DNA from: Zygnema circumcarinatum
Taxonomy: Eukaryota; Streptophyta; Zygnematophyceae; Zygnematales; Zygnemataceae
DNA length: 64,000 bases
Reading direction: 5' to 3'
Assembly (NCBI GenBank): GCA_037447605.1
Contig: CM074805.1
Span: 4,043,561 to 4,107,560 of the forward strand
Within the stretch, counting starts at the first letter, position 1. Every line of letters starts with the position of its first letter. Below, piece after piece: positions 27,901 to 40,400 of this stretch. The notes beneath the pieces were generated by a model. That model worked only from the letters and a program-made list of their open reading frames with translations, had not been told where the DNA came from and made no database searches. The position numbers were made by a program, and so were the translations under genes.

Positions 27901-30000
27901 CCTGCATAGAAATGGCAGGTAGGATGGCACCATTCACTGACTGGATCATGAAGCGAATCCTTCATTCTAATGAATCTGCGAGAGTGCGTTTTTTTGCGCT
28001 CATGCTCCTGGAAGGTGCCATCTTCGCAGTGTTTTTCCCAGGCCTGCATTACTTACGAAAAGGGCCCGGCCTTGGAGAAAGAGGCGATCATTTCATCGCC
28101 AGTTTGGAGGAACACCTCTGAACCTTGAAGCAGCCGCTCATGGTACTGCATTCGGAAGCGCCACACCTTACCGTTATTCAGATCACTTGACTCGCTGAAA
28201 CGTAAGCCAAAGACACGGTTAACACTCAGCTAACTCTTTGCATAAAGGAGAACACGTTTTGAAACTTGGGAGTTCTTCGAATGCGACACAGTACCCTTAA
28301 CTGTTGCCTTGACATAAGCACGAAGAAGTGGCAAAGGCGACGACTGCCAAATTGAGCCAAGCATCTGAGCAACGACCACCATTGCAAGGAAATGCATTCA
28401 TGCTTTCTGATTCCAGCAATTTCAAAAGGAGGCGAATACCAATGGTAGTAAACTTACCGGTTGAAACACTTCAATTGGACACTCCTTAAGGAGTATGTCC
28501 AAAGCGATTCTCTTAACTTCTCTCTCTCCGGTCAGCTTAATAATCACAGCCTCCGACACCGGCTTATCAGTTTTCTTGGCGGTCGCAAATTCCTGTATGG
28601 AAAAACATCCATTCATGTCAAATTCAGTGCATTGAGCTGCATGGAAAGTGTAATGCATGCACTGTTCCAAGCCCTTTACGAAGTCTGTCGCTATGGCCAT
28701 TCTCCCTTTTCGAATTGAGTTATCTCTCTTTGACGAAAAGGAAAATGCAATTATCCTTACAGGTGTGATTTCTCCTCATTTTCATCCAAAACACAATTGC
28801 AGCCGGAATCTGAAATCCATGAAGCTAGCCTAAGTTGGAGTGCAACCTCTGAAGAGTTCCGCAGGGCATCCAGTGCTCTCTCCCATAGCTGCTGGCATGT
28901 CGCAGGAGGTACTGTCACTTTAAGCCGCAGCTACGTCATGACATCATGCACACAAGGAATGTATCAGGAGATATTCAACCCTATTTTCTTCTTTTCGTCT
29001 TTATTGACGTCGAAACGCTTTCAGAACTTTCGCAAGAAAGAAAAAATCTTTTGGGTTTAAGGTTTGAATGTGCACAGAGAATATGGCCACTAGGTTTCCT
29101 TTTGTTTATTCTACACTCATCCAGTTTCGATCCACAAACTGAATTCTGCTTTAGAAATTGCGTGGTCATCATGATGCTAGCCTTGCAGACATAATTAGAG
29201 AGATCTTCCCACTTCTATGTATACATATTCGAACAACCTAGTCATGGGGCGTGGTCGCTTCAAGCAACAGCACATAAATCGCTTCCATCGCTTGTAACTC
29301 CACAGAACCTCATGGTCAGACTCGTAAAGCATTTCATGTTCATCCAAGCGGTATTCCTAAATCCTTTCAAATTCACCAAACGGCCTTCCTTGCAAGGGAT
29401 GTAGCATTCCTCCAATACTTCCAGCCAGCTACAACGTTAACTCACAGCTCGAACCTATACAAAGGTAAACAGCCTTCAGTACTAATTGCAGAAATCCCCC
29501 AACGATAGGCGGCGGATACTGCAAGTGCATGATAGGTCGAGCTCTATGTCCTCACAACAGAGAAATAACATGACCCACAGCACGGAATATGCGGCATTCA
29601 CCTGAGAATGAGGCTCTGGGAACTCATCTACCGAAAGGCCGAGGCCTTTGTATTCCTCTGCAGGAGCTCCTTTCAACGGAATTGTCTTTGCAGGAGCAGT
29701 TGTGCCACCGAATCCCCTCTTTGCAGCACAAATGTGTAATCTGCGTTCACTTCTCGATGATATTGCCTTTAATTCTAACCGGTTAGACAATCGGAGCTGG
29801 AACCGCCTAGGCCATGCAGCAGACCTGTCGCTGATTCCAATTTCCTTTTGCAGCAACAGAGACGATGGTTGAGATGCATGGGACTTAGGATTTGTGACGC
29901 TTCCTGTCTGCTGCTTGCCTGACAAGAATCCTGCTGCGGCTCTACTCCGCTGCAGATCAAGGGAGGAGAGGAAGGGGCGGGTCTGCATGGTGCATCCCAT
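24932..30000 (-). CDS. Chloroplast-type trigger factor chaperone
   Basis: Role: ribosome-associated chaperone/prolyl isomerase, here likely in the plastid stroma. Thirteen phase-consistent exons on the minus strand: 30000-29602, 28930-28847, 28592-28458, 28145-28057, 27901-27718, 27422-27332, 27201-27044, 26884-26792, 26459-26367, 26233-26153, 25855-25703, 25469-25317, 25012-24932; about 597 residues. The start ATG at 30000 opens a Ser/Arg-rich transit-like leader of about 85 residues. Next come KVTVPPAT (N-domain), EPEVRWKSEKAYAKLQ, KGDVAIMDVSAT, FLPGLVEGMWGM, GLEALQGITGRFTVTCKELF with IPELEDSIADKL (PPIase and linker), VSEVEVPESLIRQQGQNQ, and a C-domain ending VLKWIKDRADITYV. Where bacterial TF has GFRxGxxP, this protein reads EFATAKKTDKP. 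The last intron contains GA-rich repeats that keep a frame open. It is divergent from GET1. Confidence 0.9.
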
Positions 30001-30645
30001 GGCTTCTACAAGGCCTACCAAAAGCAGAAGGAGCGAGGGAAAAAGAAAAAGGGATCAGCGAAGAAAAGCAGCGGGAAACAAACAATCAGTCAGGGGCGAC
30101 GGACGACCCAGAAAAAATGAATGTTTCGAGAAACCGAGGAAGACGAGAGCAAATAAAAGATTTGCTGCTGAGATAAGAGCCTGCAGATAGCAGAAAAGAG
30201 CCCCAGATTGCAGGCAATGGGCCGTGCAAGAGGAACCCTACAAGCGCCCACTGGCTTAGACAGGAGTCAGGGCGCTTTTAGGGTTCCAAAAAGCGGCCCG
30301 CGAAGGGGCCCAGCCGTACCGTACGGCGCCATTCAGATAAAGTAGGCTTGCGAGCCGGCCGGATATCAGACCGTCCACACGGACATGACGGCCTCCATTT
30401 GTCGTTGCAGCTTCGAACTTCCGGCCAATGAAGACCTGCCACGTGGAGCCTTGTTTACACGTGGTGGACTACCATTGGAAGGGGGCGTCTAGGCTCTAGG
30501 CCTCTCGCCCATGGCCATGCCATGCCATGTCTTTGCCATGCCATGCCCATGGCCATGCCATGCAATGCCGATGCGCGAAAGCGTCCATGAGGAGAGTGGG
30601 GAGCTTGGGATGGGGGGAGAAAGAGAGCAGCAGGGAGGAGAGGCT
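30001..30645. promoter_or_regulatory. Shared trigger factor/GET1 divergent promoter
   Basis: About 0.65 kb separates the two start codons. It contains a CCGTACCGTACGGCGCC stretch near 30310 and two CACGTG G-boxes at 30440-30445 and 30458-30463. A C/T-rich to CCATG-rich leader follows on the GET1 side. That both genes are driven from here is an inference from the arrangement. Confidence 0.5.
30509..30574 (+). repeat. CCATG tandem repeat with many upstream ATGs
   Basis: About a dozen ATG triplets occur in degenerate CCATG/GCCATGCCATG repeats just before GET1. The frame from the ATG at 30511 is open into the GET1 frame and would add 45 residues. Others are out of frame and could act as upstream ORFs. 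Confidence 0.7.
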
Positions 30646-32754
30646 ATGGCGGTGGCCGGCTGGCCTGTCGCCGCTGCCTCTTTTGCGGCTATGGCAGCAG
30701 CGGAGCTCTGCGCCGTATTGCTTGCGCGTTTTCTGCCTGTACGTGTCTCCTTTCTCGCTTGGACCCTCTCTTTAAAGACCGAGTTTTAGAGGTTTTAGTT
30801 TTACGGGGTCTTCCGGGTGTCGATGGCGTTAGCGGTTATCTGTGTTTTTAAAAGATTTCCGGGATTTTAGGGCTGGTGCTTTGCACTTTTGGTATTGAGG
30901 AATAATGAATGAAGCGCAGTAATGGAGGGCGGGGAAATCCATGTTATTCAGGTGACATTGATGAGCTACAACGAGAAGCAGCTGGCCAGGGAGCTCCTTG
31001 TATTGCGGCGCCAAGCAGACAAACTCAACACGTAAGCGTCAGGGGCATGCATGTGAGCTCTCACACTGTGTTGGAAAACGCCGCTTCAGCAGTTCACATG
31101 GCTGGAGTAAGTCGCTCGCACAAGAGGATGCATGTTGATTAGTCAGTGTCCTTCTTAGTGTGAATGAGAATGATTTTACGATGCTGGCGATCTTCAAACC
31201 TCACCCTTTCACACTGATGGCTTGGCAGTTTTCACAAAGCAGGCAAGGTGGTACTATGGATTCAGCACCTGCATTCCTAATAACCTTTGTCATCCAAAAT
31301 TTTGGTCCATTTTGACTGATGAGAGTTTGTGCATCGAGAATTGTCAGCTCAGACTGAGCTTTCTCTAGGCATCTCTGGAACGTTTCTTATGCAGTGCGTT
31401 GTACTCCTATACTTATTGCTTGTATCACGCTCGGATTTTCTGGACTAGCATAAAACCTGGCATTTGGACGGACCTTGCAGGCCTGATACATTTTCCCGCG
31501 CAGCAAAACTAAGACGATCCGCAACAGCCAAGGAAAAGGAGCTTCAAGAATGTTAGTGCTTATTCGCTTGCTCCTCAAGATCCTCAAAGAAACTCGCGAG
31601 TTGGGAGTTCTAGATATGATGCTCATTTGTTTGGACTAGATTAAGACTCTAAACTGTCAGAGCCTGTAGGCAAGGTTCTGTCATCAGAGAAATTTGTCTT
31701 GGGAGCACGAATCTCTTATTCAATCCACCTCATTTATTCGCACATCGTAGCTTGTCTATTGAAAACAGTGAGAAGCAAACGAGGAGCCCAGCTATGGCCC
31801 GCCATTCGAACAGTGATGCCTTTCATGCTGCGAGTGAGTGTTCAGCTTATAGCTTCCCAATCCCAATCGCTTGCAAGTTTTTTGCTTCTTGGAACGGACA
31901 AACAAACGAATCGATAACAGACAATCTCTGACAAACGCAGGCCGACTTTTTCTTTGTCTTTTTGTGACAGATGATAGTGTACTGGACTCTTGCGTTGTTG
32001 CTTTGGCGAACACCTGTCGTATCTCTGCCCCCTTACCTTCTTTCTCCACTTGGTAGTGCACATTCTCTCGCTCAGTCTTCAGAACTTAAGAGCGTCGAAA
32101 CGTCCAACTGCGAAGCCAGAGAGACTTGAAATTTGAAAGACTTGTTCAAGAATTGTGGTCTTAGCTTTCTTGGTCTGCTTCATGTTAAAATCCTACAGTG
32201 AGGTAATCCTACCACGCTGATCAGGATTGCTAGTGCCCGCATCACACTGCATGATAGAGTGAGGTCATGATTAAACTGTGAAGATTATGACTAGTTTTAC
32301 GTTGTTCGGAAGTGTAATGAAGGGGTGGTTCAACAATACCGAGATGTCCACTTCCAGGTGTACAACCAGTCCAAACCCAAAAAGTATTCTAATGCTGGAT
32401 ATCCGCTAACAATGCGATCACCTGATTGCATTGCAGAACGAGCGCTTAGCTTTCCAAAAGGACCCACGTGGCTCGGTGGGGGTGCGGTGAGTATTCTCTG
32501 ACGGATCCTTACAGCCACGCATGGAGGAAGAGGAAAGTGAATTCAAGGAAAAGGGTCGTCATTGCTAATGGCACTACGGTTCCGGCTCTGTACTGCAGTC
32601 AACCTGTGGTCATTATCCATGACTCGTTGATTAAGGTTTGGCATGGTCCAGTCGTAATGCAGTCTCGGAGTGGCTGGGTGTACAGGTGGCAGTACTTCCT
32701 TGGCTGGCTGCATGCAGCACTGTCAGTGCATATGTGGTGGCCAAACTCACATAA
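30646..32754 (+). CDS. GET1/WRB tail-anchored protein receptor subunit
   Basis: Role: ER membrane receptor subunit that, with GET2/CAML, accepts tail-anchored proteins from GET3. Seven phase-consistent exons: 30646-30738, 30952-31031, 31481-31551, 31769-31833, 31971-32052, 32437-32486, 32686-32754; about 169 residues against 174 in Arabidopsis. The first exon is one membrane helix (AAASFAAMAAAELCAVLLAR). A cytosolic coiled coil follows, with PDTFSRAAKLRRSATAKEKEL, nearly the plant GET1 signature PSTFAQAAKLRRLATAKEKEL. Then come a second helix (MIVYWTLALLLWRTPVVSLP) and a third (VAVLPWLAACSTVSAYVV). In-frame ATGs at 30511 and 30610 are alternative starts. The ATG at 30646 was chosen because the upstream extension is repeat-derived. 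Confidence 0.88.
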
Positions 32755-33977
32755 AGGAGGGGATGCTTGCTGTTTTGGCACTGACCTCCCCTCCTAGCAT
32801 TGTGGAGGGCAGGATAAGCCGATTGGTTCCCTTCCAAAGCTGGGAGTCCTCACATTATCGCAGGTCGTGTGGAGGTTGGAGGTGCGAAGGTGTTATCTGT
32901 TATAAGAATGGAGGCTGGCAGAAGGAGGTAGATTACATGCATCGACATGCAGGCTGCAAATTTGCACCTTCACACGCCGGACATGTCCAATCACACTCAA
33001 ATTGCACATAGTCACCAAATTTTCCTGGCGTCGATGGTTGAGTAAGTGAGACATTACAAATGTTGTAGATAGGAAAAATGTTAATATGTAGCATGTATAT
33101 ATGACAAAAATTCAAGTTCAAGGAGTCGCAGCTGGAGAAATTTAGGTGTTCAGGGTCCGGACTCGAGTCAGAGGTGTTTCCCGTATTTGTAGTCATCGTC
33201 TCATGCATCGACCAAGTCAAACTCAGCTTCTGGCTCTGTTTGTCACCCTAAAGGCCTCACAGCTCCTATACTGCCGAAGCCCACGAGCATGGCTCAACAA
33301 ACCAAAGGGGCAAAAACTTCTTTAAAGGGCTCCTGAGCGTCCACTTCCCCAGCAGCGCAAGACTTTGTTTCTTATCAGATTTCCTGCAATTCCACAACAC
33401 AGCCAATGCACGCCTCCGAAGGGACCACTTGGGGGATAACTTGAAATGCTCTTTGACGCAAGGCGTCCGTTTCATGTTGTCCACCAATACTTTTCCAGCT
33501 AGCTATCAATTGGTGCTGGAGGGTGTCCCTCAACCAGGTTTCTAGCGTCAATCAGTATAATGACGTGCGTAATTCGCGAAGACCTAGCTAAAGGGACAGG
33601 AGGTTTTACAAAACAGTGACTGTTCTCCTATGAGACGCAATCTTGTCCATTATTACAGAACAAGGATGAAAGATAAAGAGGGCTTACCCCTACAGTAATG
33701 TGCAATTGTCCATTCACCAAACCAACGCGTTCTACATCACACCATTTCGTATAGCCTGCCCTTTATTAACCGCATCACCATTCTTTATTATGCCACATCC
33801 TTTGCGTTTACTAACCTTGTTTTAGAACTAATTCACGAAGCTTGGACGTGGATGGCGGTCGACCCCTCGAGCCAAAGTGACGACCCGGTGACTGTTGCCC
33901 GGTTAAAGCAACGAGGGCGGAACAAATCAGGGCTTGCCACGTGCATGCAATAACGTGGGGCGCTGTGATTTCGAAGG

Positions 33978-34041
33978 ATGTGGCATTGATCTCACAATGG
34001 CGAGGCCATTTGGACAAAATCATCTTGGAAACCACGAATAG
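33978..34041 (+). repeat. Dispersed repeat family, copy 3 (partial)
   Basis: GATGTGGCATTGATCTCACA through GGACAAAATCATCTTGGAAACCACGA matches the start of the unit seen at 1540-1598 and 18232-18270. It is truncated before the CTAGGAGCGG part and runs directly into an ATCGTAT-rich tract. Confidence 0.65.
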
Positions 34042-34203
34042 TGCAATATCGTATCGTACCGGAAGATACATATCGATATGAAATATATATTGTACGCGTG
34101 CTTTCCGTATCGAGGCTCATATTCCATATCGTATAGTATAGTATCGTATGTACCGCTTCTGTAGCAGACAGGGCGGGACTAATTTCACATTTAGACTAGA
34201 CCA
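34042..34203. repeat. ATCGTAT-rich tract upstream of PUF60
   Basis: Repeated ATCGTAT, ATATCG and TATAGTATCG words, ending in ATTTAGACTAGACCA. It resembles 5905-6010, lies about 250 bp before the PUF60 start codon and is fused to dispersed-repeat copy 3. Confidence 0.5.
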
Positions 34204-34452
34204 ATAACAGCCTGCCATGTCATACCATGATGACATGGCGCTCCGTTGGCTGTTACTCGGTTCCTTCAAGGCTTTCAGCCTGCAAGGCCTTTCTCAATGC
34301 GCCTTAGCGTCAGCCCGTCCTGAAGGCGCCCTTGGAGGCAGCGCCAGCAGTGGCAGAGGGAGGGCTGTCTGGAGATTGGGTAGTGCAGAATTAGGGTTGG
34401 GCCAGGTCTTCATATTAGAGCTGGCGCCTGTGCCTGGCAGAGCCTGAAGGCC

Positions 34453-37400
34453 ATGGAGGGATCGCCGCCGGCGGTAGTGGAGGATTCTGAGAAGCGAGCG
34501 CGGAAGCGCAAGAGCCTCTGGGATGCCGAGAAGCCTCCTAAGGAGCAGAAAGCGGGTTGGTCTGCTATCCCGTAGGAGAAATTCGTGCTCGGCTACGTGC
34601 ACTTCTTACACTTCAGCTGAACTGCATCTGCTCTTACAACTGTTGGCCAGCTCTATGGTTGTTTACAGCCATTGCCTCCAGCATCTCTATATTAATCGTA
34701 TGTTGGTGAAGGCAAGCTGGAATATTCCTCGAATTGATGCCAATCGTCCAGCGGAGAAGCTAGATAGAGTTGTCTGATAATATTTACCCTTCTTGAGGTG
34801 ATTTGCGTTGTGTTGAACGTGAAGGTGACGATCAAGCTGCTTCTACATCTTCTCAGCCTTCTCCTGGTGGAATTCTACCAACTCCCACTCTCACACCGTC
34901 TGCCCAAGCTATTGCTCAAGCTGCAGCACAGGCACATTTACAGCAGCTACTGCAGCAGCAGCAGCTACTTCAGGTATGCACTATTCTGAAATAAATTTGC
35001 AAGATGGGATGTTTATACCGTGGCTCTTTGTTTTAATTGATGTATAATTACGTTTTTAAAGGAAAGAAGTAGAGATAGAATGTTGTAGGATGAAGGGAGA
35101 GAGGGACCCATCTCTCCTTTTAATCTTTCTTTTGACGAAGGTCGGCACTGAGTTTTGTAGCCCAGCTGAGAATCCTCCTCCTAGTCGTCCTGATTTTCTT
35201 CATTAATCTGCCTATTTTTTTTATTTTTTTTGCCCCTCCATTTTCTGACTTTTGAAGGAGACTGTGGGGACTGGGATCAGCAAGTGCGAGCATTAACACA
35301 GCACAAAGTGGCAGAAGTTGCAGCACAGCAGCAGGCTGTGCCAGCGGTATCCCCAATTGGTCAGTTTTCTTATTCAGTTGCTGGGCATGGAGTGGAGTAG
35401 CAACAGAGGATCATCACACAAACTAGTCACTTTCTTTCACATAAGACTTTCCTTCCGAGGATTTCTTTCTGGCTGTTTTTTGGTTGTGAGCTCTTACTTC
35501 GGTTAATTGACGGGTCGTTCAGCTTTGATATAACTAGTAAGGTTCAGTTCTTATGCCAGCGTTGCTGATTGATCCTGAACCACACCTCTCCGTTTCGTTT
35601 CTCTTACCCATTTTTACCTTGGTTCCAGCTAAGTCAGTCACTTTGACTACCTGGGCAATCGAAAAGTTGATTCCCGATTGAACTCGAGGTGCTCTTTGCA
35701 GCAAATCGCATCTATGTTGGAAACCTGTTCTACGAACTGACTGAGGCGGAGATGATCATGGCCTTCTCTGCATTTGGTACGATTACGTTGTGCTATGTGC
35801 CAGCTGAGCATGTCACTGTAATATCTACTTGTTTCAGTTAACCTAGAACAATAGCGAAATAAAGGCAGAGGGTTTGAGGTAGAATGTTTACAATCTCTCC
35901 TGAAAGTTGAGTTGCAGCAGGCAGCTGTTGTTGAGTCCTAAAGCAGTGCTTCTTCTTCAATATCTGCTACTTCTGCTCTACTCCGAAATACATGTGTATG
36001 TCATGCTCATGCTCTATTCGTGTGGGGTTGGTGGCTGTCAGGGCCAATTACAAAATTAGATATGCCGAAGGTATGTTTTTCAAACAGGAATTGGGTAACT
36101 TGGGTAACTATCACATAGTAGAAACCCGAATAAATCTATGATTTCCATTTCCTTGATGCAGCTTCACCGAGTGGATGGAAGGATGAAGAAGCTAAGATCA
36201 CCAATAACAGATTGTTGTTGCCAATGTTTCCAAGGCTGTGAATCGTAGTTGTCTGAGGATATCGCCGAGATTTTCTTGGTGATCTTTGAGCTATTCCTCA
36301 CTCGTTTACATGTCTCAACAATGCAGGATCCAAGCACCGGCAAACACAAAGGTTTTTGCTTCATAGAATTTCAGAATCCAGAATCAGCCCAAACTGCTAT
36401 GGCCACCATGAACGATTTTGTGCTGGGTGGAAGGTATTACCCTGCTCCCTCTTACCTGTACGATATGTGTTCCTCCATTCCTCCGTTTTACTGGGAGAGC
36501 ACAGTTTCCTTGCCTAAGGCTCCAAATAACCATTCCCATCATTTGCACTCTGAAGTTTTCAATAATCATTCTGCAGATTTTAGAGTTGTAGAGGCCTTGT
36601 TCTGCCGCTCTTGTTGTCTGGTCAATCCCTTTTGAAGTGAGCAACACACACTTTGCTCGACTGGGTTTGAGTTGGCCATGAAGTGAAGATGGTCTTGGAT
36701 TCAGGATAGTAAACTTCACGATGAAATCCCCTCTGATGCCCACATCTTTTGGCCCTTTTTTCTCCTTCTGTATTTCTACTTTGTTTTTTGCCTTTTCTGT
36801 GCATTTTTTTTTTCTTTTTTTCTTTGTCCTCCTCTCTTGTTTCTCCTGTGTCCTTCCTCCTCCACCGGACTTGAAGCAGTTTGCAGTTCGTCATCCATCC
36901 CTTATCTAGCGCGACAACTGCCATGCACTTCCCTTCCCCTTCCGGTAATTGTGCCCGGAAAGTCAATCTTTGTTTGGTCCTCATTATGGAGAGACCATTC
37001 ATCCGAGCTGGAAGATTAAGAAAGGCGATCGAAGAACTATGGTGTGACTGTGTTCTTTATAGCCGAAAGGGTCGACTGTTTCTAGGCAGGAGGGTGAAGG
37101 AGAGAAAATGACTGTCTCACACAGGAACAACAGAAATGGCTTATATGGAACGAGCACCCTCTCTCTACCAAGAAACCTCTATTCCGCATTCTGGATTCAT
37201 TGACTGGTCGTTTTGTAACCACCACTGTGGTTGTATGTATGTTTGAAAGAGATGAAAGGCTTAACATCGTGGCATTGCAGCCTTTTATTTATTTTTCCTC
37301 AGCCTTTCCTCGATTTGGTGACTTCAGAAACTAGTGAAATAGAGACTTGCCTGAAGCAAAATTGTCTGGAATCAACCATGGATTGGCAGGCCAATCAGAG

Positions 37401-40400
37401 TTGGGCGTCCCAACAATGTTTCTAATGCTGTTGCTCCTACTACGGCGGCTTCTCTCTGTAAGAACTCTCGCAACCACCTCCATGCACTCAATAGAAGAAT
37501 ATCAATAGAAGCCTCATTGAAATGAAATGCTTTGCTGTTTACTAGTGATCCTTCCATGAGACATCCATCTCTGTGTGCTTGTTCAAGAACAACTTTCCGA
37601 GTATCTTTCAGATACTGACTTTGCATGTCCTGCTTTTTGCCACCCGTGAATGTTTCAGCACTGCTTCAACAAGGGGCGGGCTCCGTTCTTGGAAGAACAC
37701 CTGCAGCCGTTCCATCCGCAAATCTCTTACAGGCAAAACTGCAAGCACAAGTGAGCACTCCCTCTCGATCGCATGAACCACTTGTTGCTGTGTAATCCCA
37801 TATTTTCATTCTGCAATTTTATCCTAGACAATTGAGTTCCTATATTCTGCCAATAAATTGCTGATTCCTCATGTGTCGAATCTGGGCCGGCCCAACGTCT
37901 GATCAGAAACCGGTTATCCTTATTGTGTTAGACTACATTCTTGCTTCCTTTTGCGAAATTCTTTTTTTGAAACTCGATGAATTATACAGAAATACTTTGC
38001 TCCTTTTGAAATCTTCATATCTAGAAGCTATTTTCGCTTGGGCTGAAATGTCTTGTGAAACGATCAGGCGGTGGCTGCAGCAATTTCCCTTCAAAAGCAA
38101 GGACTGACCCCGGCTGTACCTGAAATTCCCATTTTCACTCCACAACCGGTGCCAAATACCCGGTAAAGCACAACCTAAAAAATGTGGGCAATGTTTCGAT
38201 CCTTTCACCATGGAATTTGCATTATGAATGGCAGAACCTTTTTTCAAGGAAATGGGCTTCTATCATTGTGGATGAAATTTTAAACTGTTTGTGAGCGGGG
38301 ATCATGTGGATAAAGAAATGTGTCGAATCTGGGTGTATGTTTGTGACTAGTTCGTATAGTTTTAGAATTAGAGCAGACTCTTGACTGCAGCTTCTGCCCC
38401 CTTAGGAAATATTTTGCAAACACTTTGAAGCTGCTGGTGTATGTATATTTGAACACAGAGTTGATGGCGGGGGGCATTGTTATATATGGGAACAGAATAT
38501 ACGTTGGCTCCATATTCTACGATATTCGTGAAGAGGACATTAGGGCTATTTTCGGGGCCTTTGGTCCTATTAAGGTTTGCTTTTTCCGTCAGTTATTGGG
38601 CTTTCAGTGGTGCAACTTAAGTATGAAAGAGCGATGATTGGCGAATTTCCACTCACGTCACAACCTCTTGGTTGGGCTTATGTCGTAAGGGCCAAAGTTG
38701 TCGCTGCTGTCTCATTTGTAGCATGCATTGATTGCTTTGTGTTTGAAACTTCTTGCGTTGCGCTTTCTTTCTTTGAAGTGAAATCTGGAAATTTGGCGGA
38801 CCCTCTTCTCCGGCGAATTTTCAGGGCAAGTTATGTTTGCCAGAAAATGACTTACAGCGCAGTGTTGGAATCGGGGGGTTGCAGTCCTGTCAGCTACTTC
38901 CAAATCCGGAGACCGGGAAACACAAGGGCTATGGGTTTATTGAGTACGTCTTAAGCTCACCGTTTTTATGCTTGCCTCCCATGCAGTTTCTTGTAGTCGC
39001 TGTTCGAATTGGAATTCTTTCGTTAGTCTCAGGATGGCAATCTTTGTAATTCACTAGGTAGGCATTCCTCTTTCGTTTTCTAGGTGTATGCATGCTTAGT
39101 TGGAGGCTATATTGCTCTGCTTAAATCTGTGGGTTATCTACCAGGTATGAAAACGAGGCATCGGCGCGAGGAGCAATTTTAAGCATGAACGGTTTTGAAC
39201 TGGGAAGTCGACAGCTAAAGGTAGACTTTCTTCATTACTTCTAATGAGGCCTACAGCGAATGTTATACCTCCCTGTTGGATGTTCCGAATCAGCTAACTT
39301 TCAGGGGGAATTTGCGTTTGGGATCAATCCAAACAACTGTCTGCTTTGCTTGCCAGCGTGTTCAAATGAATTGCAATTTTTTTCGAGTCGTGGTCTTCTG
39401 TTTCTTGTGTCCCAAAAACATTGTTAACCCCCCCCATGGACGTTGTCAGGTTGGGTGGGCGGCATCTGCTTCACAAGGGACGAGTCCCCAAAGTCTTGGT
39501 GTATCGTTCCCATTGGTGGGGTTGGCTGCTGCGGCTATGGCAGCCGGATTTGAGCAGCAGGTGAGGGGCTGAAGTGTAAATTTTCTTCATGCAGTGTAAG
39601 ATATCTTCGCTTTACTTTACCTGCAGACCGATGGAGGGTGACATTGCCTGCTATGCCTATGTAAAATGGGGTGATGGAATATGGCTGTCAAGAACATAAA
39701 GTGGCAGCATCGGCTTGGTTCTTACCTTGGACGTATAACAGGTGGGAGTTTGGGGACTTGGGGGGAGTGAACAGTCAGGAGAAAGCAATGAGACGTCCAT
39801 CACAATGGAGGTAAGTCAAAGTTAAGAGACCGAAGTTAGGCTTGATAGGATGTTAGCATCTGCCGGTTCTGTTTCCTGCTTGTCTCTCACTTTGCAATAT
39901 ATGTGGAAGGAAGCCCTACAGTTGGAGAAAGTTTCCGTGCCTCAAACCTGGAGTGGTCCTCTGTTTAGCACATGGTTTTCCTTGTCGTCGGTGTTGAACT
40001 AAAACGCAAATCAAGAATTCCCTTATTCCTGTCAAATAAAACTTAGTATAGATGCCTGAATGATGAGCACTTCCAACTGGGGGACTGTGCTTACCATGAA
40101 GTCAGATGGGTTGGTAACCTACCGATATTATTCCTAGGAGTTAGACGTCTTTTTGCTCGACGTACTGAGCAAGAATGTGCTCATGAATGCTAGTGCAGGA
40201 AAACCTTGCCATCGGCATTGACCAGCGCTATGCAATTATGCAAAAGTTAGCCTCTCGAGATGGACTTAATGGCTTCCTTCCTGCTTCTCCTTTGCCAAAT
40301 ATTGGAGCAACAATTTCAGCAGCTTCGGCTGCTCCTTTAGCTTCTACAGCTGCTTTGGCAGACTCGTCACCAGCAGCTTCCAACGCAGCAGCAGTTGCAA

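Larger units (their letters stand above)
32755..34452. other. Intergenic region GET1/PUF60, no gene seen
   Basis: Only short frames without motifs are present. It contains dispersed-repeat copy 3 (33978-34041) and an ATCGTAT tract (34042-34203). CACGTG-like GCCACGTGC is near 33936. Confidence 0.5.
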
